Below are positions 1-7,150 of a DNA stretch of 10,861 nucleotides, in pieces. The notes below the pieces were generated by a model, which did not search any database, was not told where the DNA came from, and saw nothing but the letters and a program-made list of their open reading frames with translations. The stretch lies in assembly GCA_020058405.1 (NCBI GenBank), contig JAGVEE010000399.1, positions 1 to 10,861 of the forward strand, read 5' to 3'. Positions within the stretch are counted from its first letter, which is position 1, and each line of letters starts with the position of its first letter. This DNA comes from Sphingobacteriales bacterium (GTDB taxonomy: Bacteria; Bacteroidota; Bacteroidia; Sphingobacteriales; Sphingobacteriaceae). Position numbers and translations under genes: made by a program.

Positions 1-164
1 AAAAGTATACAATCCTTCATTCCTGAGGGATTAATGGGAATAAACCCAGGATTAATCTCAAGATCCCCATTTTTACAAGTTGTTAACAGCAAATAATTCG
101 CTATTTCTGTTCATTTGTGGATATTTTAATGAGTTTTAAACAGGCTCCATTATATAAAAACACA
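1..164. other. Upstream region with repeats and a DnaA-box-like site
   Basis: No convincing gene is visible here. On the + strand one frame stays open from the window edge to a TAA at 94-96 and another closes at 32-34, so either could be the tail of an upstream gene, but neither gives a recognisable peptide. The stretch has an 8-bp direct repeat GGATTAAT at 28-35 and 49-56, exactly 21 bp apart (about two helical turns). A palindrome TGTTAACA lies at 81-88. TGTGGATAT at 116-124 differs by one base from the DnaA box TGTGGATAA. These could be operators for the downstream operon or part of a replication-related region; the sequence alone does not decide. Confidence 0.4.
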
Positions 165-172
165 TAGATTTG
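165..172 (+). promoter_or_regulatory. Bacteroidota-type -7 promoter element before the envelope operon
   Basis: TAGATTTG is an exact match to the Bacteroidota -7 consensus TAnnTTTG recognised by the primary sigma factor of this phylum. It sits 28 bp upstream of the ATG at 201, which would leave a 5' leader of roughly 20 nt. I find no good -33 TTG/TTTG at the expected spacing; the nearest candidate is the T-rich run at 134-137, which is a poor match and too far away. A second, poorer element, TTCATTTG (one mismatch), lies at 110-117. The exact -7 motif and its placement are the only support. Confidence 0.45.
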
Positions 173-200
173 AACGTTATAAATAGAATTTGTAAAAAAC

Positions 201-3200
201 ATGGTTTTAAAAAAGAAACTATCCATATATATCATCCTTTTATTCTGTTCGGTTTTTGCACAAGCACAAGAGTCGTCGAAATTCAAAGAAATTGATAAAG
301 AATTTAGACAAGGCTTGCATTTGTACGATTTACAGCAGTTTAATGCCGCTTACCATAGCTTCGAAAAAGTAAACGAAGACCTCATTAAAAACTCTACTCT
401 GTATTTAAGTGACGATGCTAAGCAATTATTAGTACATGCTCAGTATTACATGGCTATTTGCGATTTAGAATTGTATCATCAAGGAGCAGAAAACAAATTG
501 ATGGCTTTTGTAGATCGTTACCCAGAGAATCCATTATCGAAAACAGCGAGTTACGAGTTGGGTAGTTTTTACTATCGTCAACGAAACTTTGCCAAAACAA
601 TAGAATGGTATCAGAAAACGGATGTTAGTCTGTTAGGCAAATCAATTCAAAACGAATTTTATTTTAGGTATGGTTACTCCTTATTTGAAACAGATAAGTT
701 TGAAGAAGCAAGTACACAATTTGAAAAACTTATTGATAAAAATAGTAAATACTCTTACCCTGCTGCTTACTATGATGGGGTAATACAGTACAATGCGAAA
801 AACTATTCGGAAGCATTAACTCGATTTGAATTTATAAAAAGCTCTAAAACTTATGCAGACATAGCGCCTTACTATATTTGCAAAATATACTATGAGCAAA
901 AAAATTATACAGCAGCATTAAATGCAGTAGCAGAAATAGCACAAAACCCGAATGCAAAAAATATAAACGATATTTATTTAATTGGTGGAGCGAGTGCTTT
1001 TATTTTAAAGGATTGGGGCAAAACAGTAGAGTATTATGAGTTGGCAGCTAAAAAAACAAAGTTGAATGATTTAGCAAATTATGAAATTGGGTATGCATCT
1101 TTTCAAACTCAGTTGTATCAAAAAGCTATTGATTATTTAAAAACAAAAGCCGATAAAAAAACAGCATACACTCAACATGCATTATACATTATAGCACAGA
1201 GTTTTTATCAATTAAAAGACAAACCATCTGCACGTAATGCTTTTGGTAAAGCTTCAAAATTAGATCAAGAGAAATTTTTAAGTTCCTCAGCTTTGTTAAA
1301 CTATGCTAAGCTATCATACGAATTAAATTTCTATCAAACGGCCATCGAAAGTTTTCAAGATTACATTGATGAGTACCCAGATTCTGTGGATGCAGAAGAT
1401 GCACAATCGCTTTTAGGAGAAGCATTGTTGTACACTCGAAATTACAAATTGGCAATTGAAATTTTAGATAAAATTCAACCTAGATCTAAACGCGCCAATT
1501 TAGCTTTACAAAAAGTAAGTTATTTTAGAGGCATAGAATTGTTTAATGAAGGCAAACATCTGGAAGCCATCAAATTATTTAACCAATCTCTCAGCAACCC
1601 ATTAGATAAAAGCATACAAACTTTTGCATGGTATTGGAAAGCCGAATGTTATTACCAATTAAATAACTATGAAGAGGCTTTAAAATATTTCTCATTATAT
1701 GAGCAATCCGACATACAATTTAACAAAGAACTAAATTCGGCGGTACATTATCAATTAGGTTACACCTACTTTAAGAAAGAAGATTATAAATCGGCAATTG
1801 TATATTTTGATAGATTTTTAAAATCAGAAATCAAACTAGGTACACTGCAAAATGCGAAACGATATAATGATGCAGTGTTGCGCTTAGCTGATGGTTATTT
1901 TATGATTAAGGAATACGACAAAGCACTCTTTAACTACAATAAAATTATCAACGATAAACTTTCTGGTTCTGATTATTCATTGTTTCAGAAGAGTATGATT
2001 TTAGGATTACAAAATAAACAGAACGATAAGATTGTTACCTTAAAACTATTGTTGAGTAACTACCCAACGTCAACATATGCTGATGATGCAACTTATGAAA
2101 TTGGAACGGGTTATTTTGTAATGAATAATATTCCGGATGCGATACAATATTTTTTATCGGTGATACAAAAATTCCAAAACAGCAGATTTGTAGCTAAGAG
2201 CAGATTAAATTTAGGATTGATTTATTACAACGAATCAAACGATGAAAAAGCGACAGAAATGTATAAAGCAATTATTGCCGATTACCCAGGAACTGAGGAA
2301 GCGAAAGAAGCGTTATTAGCTATTAAAAATATTTATGTGGATGCAGGCAATGCCGATGGCTATTTGAATTATGTAAAAACATTACCCTTTGCAAGCGTAA
2401 GCTCAGGTGCACAAGATTCTATTACGTACCAAGCTGCAAACAATAGGTATCTAATTGGCGATTGCGAAAATGCAATAAACGGGTTTAATAATTACATAGA
2501 ACGATTTGCAAATGGATCTTTTATTTTAGAAGCACATGCCAACAGAGCTGAGTGTTTTATGAAAACCAAAAAAGATAAAATGGCCTTAATAGATTATGAA
2601 TTTTTAGTTGCAAACTCTAATCCAAAATATTTAGAAAGATCATTAGTGCAATCTGCTCGAATTAATTTCAAACTAAAAGATTACGAAAAGGCAGCAAAGT
2701 TATACACTAGCTTAGAATCGCAAGCTGAATTTAAAGACAACTATTTAGAAGCTATTTCTGGTGCATTAAAATCGTACGCAGCACTTAATGATTCTACTGG
2801 AATTATGAAATATGCTCAACAAGTATTATTGGTTGAAAAATCGAGTATTGAAGATCAGTACCTAGCAAACCTATACTTGGGCAGGTATTATTTTAGTGTA
2901 AATAATATCGAGCAAGCAGATAATTATTTTAGAGCAGTTGCTAAATTAACAAAAACAGAATACGGTGCTGAAGCAAAATACATGCTTGCTCAGATACTGT
3001 TTATAAAAGGAAAATACTTAGATGCACAGCAAGCATGTTTTGATTTGAGTAACCAAGTACCAGCATACGAATTTTGGGTAGCAAAGGGCTTTATTATTTT
3101 AGCAGAAACATACGCTAAATTGGGTAACGATTTCCAGGCAAAAAGCACACTCGAATCTATTATTGATGAATACAGTATAGAGAATGACGGTATAATTGAA

Positions 3201-3242
3201 GAGGCAAAAAAGAAATTAACAGAACTTACACAGCCAAAATAA
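201..3242 (+). CDS. Large secreted TPR-repeat protein, CpoB/YbgF-like solenoid
   Basis: The 1013-aa protein starts with a Sec signal peptide: KKK at residues 4-6, a hydrophobic core at 7-19 and a likely signal peptidase I site after AQA at 20-22. LLFC at 13-16 is not a good lipobox because Phe precedes the Cys, so a soluble periplasmic protein is favoured over a lipoprotein. The rest is almost wholly degenerate tetratricopeptide repeats, with recurring Y-x-x-A-x-x-x-F/Y patterns such as NYSEALTRFEFI at 201-212 and NYEEALKYFSLY at 489-500. Residues 621-705 look most like the YbgF/CpoB/BamD class, with YP-x-S-x-x-A-D-D-A followed by A-x-x-x-Y-x-x-I-x-x-x-YP. TPR solenoids bind proteins; no catalytic motif is visible. 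The stop is one base before the next ATG, so it is the first gene of the operon. Its partner is unknown, and the barrel or the TonB-side proteins encoded downstream are natural candidates. Confidence 0.85.
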   Translation: MVLKKKLSIYIILLFCSVFAQAQESSKFKEIDKEFRQGLHLYDLQQFNAAYHSFEKVNEDLIKNSTLYLSDDAKQLLVHAQYYMAICDLELYHQGAENKLMAFVDRYPENPLSKTASYELGSFYYRQRNFAKTIEWYQKTDVSLLGKSIQNEFYFRYGYSLFETDKFEEASTQFEKLIDKNSKYSYPAAYYDGVIQYNAKNYSEALTRFEFIKSSKTYADIAPYYICKIYYEQKNYTAALNAVAEIAQNPNAKNINDIYLIGGASAFILKDWGKTVEYYELAAKKTKLNDLANYEIGYASFQTQLYQKAIDYLKTKADKKTAYTQHALYIIAQSFYQLKDKPSARNAFGKASKLDQEKFLSSSALLNYAKLSYELNFYQTAIESFQDYIDEYPDSVDAEDAQSLLGEALLYTRNYKLAIEILDKIQPRSKRANLALQKVSYFRGIELFNEGKHLEAIKLFNQSLSNPLDKSIQTFAWYWKAECYYQLNNYEEALKYFSLYEQSDIQFNKELNSAVHYQLGYTYFKKEDYKSAIVYFDRFLKSEIKLGTLQNAKRYNDAVLRLADGYFMIKEYDKALFNYNKIINDKLSGSDYSLFQKSMILGLQNKQNDKIVTLKLLLSNYPTSTYADDATYEIGTGYFVMNNIPDAIQYFLSVIQKFQNSRFVAKSRLNLGLIYYNESNDEKATEMYKAIIADYPGTEEAKEALLAIKNIYVDAGNADGYLNYVKTLPFASVSSGAQDSITYQAANNRYLIGDCENAINGFNNYIERFANGSFILEAHANRAECFMKTKKDKMALIDYEFLVANSNPKYLERSLVQSARINFKLKDYEKAAKLYTSLESQAEFKDNYLEAISGALKSYAALNDSTGIMKYAQQVLLVEKSSIEDQYLANLYLGRYYFSVNNIEQADNYFRAVAKLTKTEYGAEAKYMLAQILFIKGKYLDAQQACFDLSNQVPAYEFWVAKGFIILAETYAKLGNDFQAKSTLESIIDEYSIENDGIIEEAKKKLTELTQPK

Positions 3243-3243
3243 T

Positions 3244-4848
3244 ATGAACAGAAGATACATATACATACTGTTGGCTGTAGGATTGATAAGCACTAACAGT
3301 TTTGCACAACGAAATTTATCGGAAGAAGTAAACGTAGTAAGGCAATATAAACCCATATTAGCAGAAGCGGTAAAAGTTACAGCTAACCCAGAAATTAAAG
3401 TAGAAGAGCAAGGTAAGGAAACACCTACTTATAATTTTCTATCGCATAGAATTGATAGCTCAATGAATGTAAGTGCTGCTCAAATTGAGAAAATGAAAAA
3501 CGAAAGCATTGCAAAGCTCTACAATCATTACATACGTGTAGGTGCAGGTAATGCGAGCACAACTTATTTTGAAGCTTGGACAAACAATTTGCGATCTAAA
3601 GAATGGGTATTGGGCGCACATTACAGACATCAAGCTCAAGCTGGAAGTGTTAAAAACATGGCTTATAGCGATAATACAATTGAAGCTTATGCAAAAAGAA
3701 TTTATGCTAAACAGAATATTAGTTTAGGGATTTTGTATGATAGAGATGTAAATCATTTTTATGGATACGACCATTCCTTAGTTTCTTACGAAGCAAAAAA
3801 AGTTCGTCAGAATTATAATTTATTTGGCATTCAATCTGAATTAAAATCGAATTTGCAAGCCTTTAATTCTTTATCGTATGTAGGTAACTTTGATTTTTAT
3901 ACCGTTAACGATCGCTTTGATGCCAAAGAAAATAGGTTTGCCTTGAGTAGCACAGTTAAATACAAAGAGTTTAAAACCAAGGTAGGAATTGACGTTGCGA
4001 ACTTTGAGGATTCTTTAAGCTCTAAGAATAATTTGTTTTACATGGAGCCAAGTATTCATTTAAAAGAAGCTGGCTTCAACGTTGAAATAGGGGCTGCTAT
4101 TTACCAAGAATTTGGCGATAATAATTTGTTCCATATTTACCCAAATGTATCTGTTAACTATAGATTAGAGGAGTTAGACGCGATTGTATATGCAGGCTTA
4201 AATGGTAGAGTAAAGAAAAATAGTTTACGAGATTTTTACAGTGAGAATCCTTTTATTGGTGATGACATTCGAATGTTAAACACAAATGAAAAAATAAATT
4301 TATTGGGAGGCATTAGAGGAAAAATAGATTTAAAAAACACCTACCAAGTAAATGTAGAGTACAAATCACTTTCGAGAGCAGTTTACTTTGTGGCTAGCAA
4401 TGATGCATTCAGAACATATGATGTAGTGTATGATGGACCAGATGCATCACAAACTAAAATTGACTTAAACTATAGCCACCAAAGTTCTGAAAAGCTTAGA
4501 ATATTTGCTGGTTTTGAACATACAATTTACAACGTGGATACTATAAAATTTGCTTGGCATAGGCCCGCAAGTATTTTTAGGTTAGGTACAAATTATAACA
4601 TTGCGAATAAATTTATACTAGATGCACAACTATTTTCGTACTCTAAAATGCAAGGACGCGAAGTCAACGGGAATGCAAGAAGCATTAAAGGAGGAGTTGA
4701 TTTGAATTTGGGCATCGACTACCGTTATTCTAAAATCATTTCGGTATATTTAAATTTAAATAACGTATTGAATTACAAACGAGAAACGTTTAACTATTAT
4801 AATGGACTAGGCTTCCAAGCATTGTTAGGTGCTAGTTTCCGGTTTTAA
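3244..4848 (+). CDS. Plug-less outer-membrane beta-barrel protein (TonB-dependent-receptor-like by annotation habit)
   Basis: The 534-aa protein has a signal peptide with RR at residues 3-4, a hydrophobic core and a cleavage site after SFA at 19-21. A short, probably periplasmic segment of about 70 residues follows; it includes EEVNVVRQYKP at 27-37, which I believe resembles a conserved N-terminal stretch of Bacteroidota barrels next to ExbBD/TonB genes. From about residue 95 the chain shows alternating polar/hydrophobic beta strands rich in Tyr, Phe and Asn. It ends in GASFRF, a C-terminal aromatic beta-signal for BAM insertion. Classical TonB-dependent receptors are usually 600 to over 1000 residues with a plug of about 130-150; there is no room for a plug here. 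It is therefore an outer-membrane barrel of unknown cargo, possibly a TonB client or an anchor for the TPR protein encoded one base upstream. Confidence 0.8.
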   Translation: MNRRYIYILLAVGLISTNSFAQRNLSEEVNVVRQYKPILAEAVKVTANPEIKVEEQGKETPTYNFLSHRIDSSMNVSAAQIEKMKNESIAKLYNHYIRVGAGNASTTYFEAWTNNLRSKEWVLGAHYRHQAQAGSVKNMAYSDNTIEAYAKRIYAKQNISLGILYDRDVNHFYGYDHSLVSYEAKKVRQNYNLFGIQSELKSNLQAFNSLSYVGNFDFYTVNDRFDAKENRFALSSTVKYKEFKTKVGIDVANFEDSLSSKNNLFYMEPSIHLKEAGFNVEIGAAIYQEFGDNNLFHIYPNVSVNYRLEELDAIVYAGLNGRVKKNSLRDFYSENPFIGDDIRMLNTNEKINLLGGIRGKIDLKNTYQVNVEYKSLSRAVYFVASNDAFRTYDVVYDGPDASQTKIDLNYSHQSSEKLRIFAGFEHTIYNVDTIKFAWHRPASIFRLGTNYNIANKFILDAQLFSYSKMQGREVNGNARSIKGGVDLNLGIDYRYSKIISVYLNLNNVLNYKRETFNYYNGLGFQALLGASFRF

Positions 4849-4857
4849 ACTTATGCT

Positions 4858-6027
4858 ATGAAAAAATCATTATTTAAGTATGTACACGAAATACTGGCGC
4901 AAAATGAATTAATAATTGTACCAAATTTTGGTGCTTTTGTACTTCAAAAAACGACCACTTTTTTAAATGATGGAGAGTACATCTCAATCATATTTAGTGC
5001 TCAGCAACAAAATGATGATGGAGCTTTATCAAAACACATTTCGATACAAAACAATTGTTCGGAAGAAGATGCAGAAGAGTTTATAGAATCATCATTAGAA
5101 GAAATATACAATACGATAAACAGCACAGGAACATTTACTGTAGAGGGCATTGGAGAGTTTAGAGCCATTAATGAACGCATCGTATTTAAACCATTTGATG
5201 ATCAGTTTTTATTAAAAACAGATAAAGAAACAACTGAGCTAGTAGAAGAAATAAAACCAATAATTGAAGAAGAATTACCAGCAATAGAAATACCAGAAAA
5301 AAAAGTTGAACTAGAAATTCCGATTGCGACAGAAAAACAATCAGAAAAAATAGACATTGATACAATTAGGCAAACCTATGCAGAACGTAGTGCTGCCAAT
5401 AATGCTACTGAACCTATTACTCCAGCAGCTGCAGAACCTGCAAAAGCGAATATCCCCAAAATTAAAAAAGAGAATAAGCCATTAGATTATTCGAAAGTTA
5501 AAGCCCCTTTCATTATCATTATAGTGTTGGCATTGTTTGGTATTTTAGGCTATTTTTTCAGAAACGAAATTGCTAGTTTAAACAAACCTGCAGTAACTAA
5601 TGATACCACTCAAGTGGTAATGGAACAAGGAATGGAACAATTGGCAGATACGCTAAATGAAATTCAAAACATACAAAATGATGAAGTAAGTAATGAACAA
5701 ACACCCATAAACAGCCCTGAAGAGCCTGTTTCACAAACAAGCAACAGTAATGTAACTGATAATTCAAGAGTAACCTATGGCAACAATACTGTAACTATGT
5801 ATTACGTTACTAAAGCATCATTCCTAACAAAACAAGATGCAAATGTAGAAGAGAAGAATTTAGATTACACAGGCTTTGAAGCAAGTGTACTAGAAACTGA
5901 TGGTACAAAAAAATACCATGTAGTGATAGCTGAGTTTAGCGATGTTCAATTAGCAAAACAAGAATTAGCATTTGCAAAAGAAATAGATAATAGTTTTTAT
6001 TTAATGACTGTAAAACCAAGAAAATAA
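4858..6027 (+). CDS. Inner-membrane HU-CCDC81 / SPOR domain protein
   Basis: The 389-aa protein has three parts. Residues 1-115 match the tandem CCDC81-like prokaryotic HU domains: YVHEILAQNELIIVPNFGAF at 8-27, then a second unit with GTFTVEGIGEF at 91-101. A Glu/Pro/Lys-rich linker spans about 120-210. One transmembrane helix lies at 216-234 (FIIIIVLALFGILGYFF), preceded by a Lys-rich stretch at 201-215, so the N-terminus should be cytosolic. After a low-complexity Gln/Asn/Thr-rich linker, residues 313-387 form a SPOR-like domain, with YYVTKASF at 315-322 and KYHVVIAEFSDVQLAKQEL at 352-370. SPOR domains bind peptidoglycan glycans stripped of stem peptides, typically at division sites. The HU fold classically binds DNA, but whether this clade does is not shown. 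The gene starts 9 nt after the barrel gene and abuts exbB with no gap, so it belongs to the ExbBD/TonB operon. Confidence 0.82.
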   Translation: MKKSLFKYVHEILAQNELIIVPNFGAFVLQKTTTFLNDGEYISIIFSAQQQNDDGALSKHISIQNNCSEEDAEEFIESSLEEIYNTINSTGTFTVEGIGEFRAINERIVFKPFDDQFLLKTDKETTELVEEIKPIIEEELPAIEIPEKKVELEIPIATEKQSEKIDIDTIRQTYAERSAANNATEPITPAAAEPAKANIPKIKKENKPLDYSKVKAPFIIIIVLALFGILGYFFRNEIASLNKPAVTNDTTQVVMEQGMEQLADTLNEIQNIQNDEVSNEQTPINSPEEPVSQTSNSNVTDNSRVTYGNNTVTMYYVTKASFLTKQDANVEEKNLDYTGFEASVLETDGTKKYHVVIAEFSDVQLAKQELAFAKEIDNSFYLMTVKPRK

Positions 6028-6747
6028 ATGATTTTATTACAAATAACTGAAAATTTAGGAAGCGATACGGTACAGCAAGCTGTACAACAAGTTGTTCAAC
6101 AAGTATCGCAAGCTGCTGCTGCACCAGAGCAATTAAATTTATTACAATTGATAATGAAGGGTGGCTGGGTAATGTATCCAATATTGATCTTATCAATAAT
6201 GGCCTTTTACATTTTCTTCGAAAGATATTTCACTTTACGCAAAGCCATAAAAGATGAAAGTTCTTTAATGATGCAAGTGAGAGAACTTATAAAACAAGGA
6301 AACCTAAACGCAGCATTAGCTTTGTGCAAACAATCAAATACACCTATAGCTAGGATGTTGCAAAAAGGATTGCTACGTATTGGTAAGCCAATTAAAGAAA
6401 TTGAAGGCGCGATAGAAAACGTTGGTAAATTAGAAGTTGCAAAATTAGAAAAGAACATCAGTGTATTAGGGATTGTAGCGGGTATTGCACCCATGCTCGG
6501 TTTTGTTGGAACTATTTCAGGAGTAATAAAAATATTTTACAACATCTCTTTATCAGATAATATTAGCATGGGTAGTATTGCAGGTGGGTTATATGAAAAA
6601 ATGATTACCTCCGCTGCTGGTTTAATAGTGGGTATTCTTGCCTATGTTGGTCACCACATACTAAACCTTATGGTTGATAAAATTATTTTAAAATTAGAAA
6701 CCGAAAGTATTGATTTTATTGACCTTTTGGAAGAACCTAGCAAATAA
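6028..6747 (+). CDS. exbB: ExbB/TolQ/MotA-family proton channel subunit
   Basis: The 239-aa inner-membrane protein forms the stator-like pentamer that, with ExbD, couples the proton gradient to TonB. Three transmembrane helices are visible at about 48-65, 144-168 and 192-214, separated by a large cytosolic domain (66-140), which is the family topology. Helix 2 holds APMLGFVGTISGVI at 154-167, with T162 matching the conserved channel Thr. Helix 3 begins with YEKMITSAAGL at 189-199, where E190 and T194 match the conserved Glu and Thr before the GL motif. The periplasmic N-terminus is unusually long (about 46 residues) and Gln/Ala-rich at 16-32. The ATG immediately follows the upstream TAA, and the stop overlaps the exbD start by one base (TAATG), which implies translational coupling. 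Assignment to ExbB rather than TolQ rests on the downstream TonB-like gene. Confidence 0.9.
   Translation: MILLQITENLGSDTVQQAVQQVVQQVSQAAAAPEQLNLLQLIMKGGWVMYPILILSIMAFYIFFERYFTLRKAIKDESSLMMQVRELIKQGNLNAALALCKQSNTPIARMLQKGLLRIGKPIKEIEGAIENVGKLEVAKLEKNISVLGIVAGIAPMLGFVGTISGVIKIFYNISLSDNISMGSIAGGLYEKMITSAAGLIVGILAYVGHHILNLMVDKIILKLETESIDFIDLLEEPSK
6062..6109 (+). repeat. Nested inverted repeats inside the 5' end of exbB
   Basis: A perfect 7-bp outer inverted repeat, GCGATAC at 6062-6068 and GTATCGC at 6103-6109, encloses a second perfect one, GTACAGC at 6070-6076 and GCTGTAC at 6079-6085, with only AA between its arms (as RNA, 6 bp with a CAAG loop). A third small palindrome, AACAA-G-TTGTT, follows at 6086-6096. 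In the mRNA this could fold into a stem carrying one strong and one weak hairpin, 34 nt after the exbB start. GCAAGCTG also occurs twice (6075-6082 and 6108-6115). The bases encode the Gln/Val/Ala-rich leader, so part of the symmetry may come from repeated CAA/CAG and GTA/GTT codons. Confidence 0.5.
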
Positions 6748-7142
6748 TGAATTTACGAAGACGACATAAAATTGCACCCGAAGTAAGTACTGCTTCGATG
6801 AATGACATTATGTTTTTTTTAATGTTGTTTTTCTTAATTGCTTCATCGGTTGTAAACCCAAATGTTATTAAGTTGTTATTACCGAAAGCATCAAGTGGGC
6901 AATCTGTTTCTAAAAAAACAATTAGTGTTTCTATTACCAAAGACCTTGAGTATTATGTTGAAAAACAAAAAGTACCGCAAGATCAAATAGAACAAGTGCT
7001 AAATGGGTTTATAAAAAACACAGAAGAGTTAACAGTAATATTATACGTTGATAAAACAGTGCAAATACAAGACATTGTAAATGTAATGGATGTATCAAAC
7101 CGATTAAAAATAAAATTAGTATTGGCTACAGATCCTAAATAA
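6747..7142 (+). CDS. exbD: ExbD/TolR-family proton channel subunit
   Basis: The 131-aa single-pass protein is of normal ExbD length. A short basic cytosolic N-terminus (RRRHK at 4-8) is followed by one transmembrane helix at about 19-37, containing NDIMFFLMLFFLIASS. D20 aligns with the essential membrane Asp of ExbD and TolR (D25 in E. coli ExbD), which carries protons through the ExbB pore. The periplasmic domain (about 45-131) shows the family's alternating beta/alpha layout, with LTVILYVDKTVQIQDIVNVM at 94-113 corresponding to the conserved region where family members read v-i-x-a-D-x. Its ATG overlaps the exbB stop by one base, so the two subunits are likely made in coupled amounts. Only 8 nt separate it from the TonB gene. 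Confidence 0.9.
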   Translation: MNLRRRHKIAPEVSTASMNDIMFFLMLFFLIASSVVNPNVIKLLLPKASSGQSVSKKTISVSITKDLEYYVEKQKVPQDQIEQVLNGFIKNTEELTVILYVDKTVQIQDIVNVMDVSNRLKIKLVLATDPK

Positions 7143-7150
7143 ATAGCAGG

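Noticed and set aside
1..96. Open frame from the left edge to TAA at 94-96 as a real gene tail
   Set aside because: About 31 codons with no recognisable C-terminal motif; it overlaps the repeat-rich stretch, and other frames are open for shorter distances. Sequence to the left would be needed.
237..264. Lipoprotein signal in the TPR protein (Cys16)
   Set aside because: The residue before Cys is Phe and the following region continues to a standard AQA cleavage site, so signal peptidase I processing fits better.
3244..4848. Classical TonB-dependent nutrient receptor
   Set aside because: At 534 residues with the barrel starting near residue 95, there is no plug domain, so the usual receptor call is not supported.
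5936..6494. Two - strand open frames of 86 and 95 codons opposite the HU-SPOR/exbB junction and exbB
   Set aside because: They lie entirely opposite well-supported genes and show no recognisable domain or start context.
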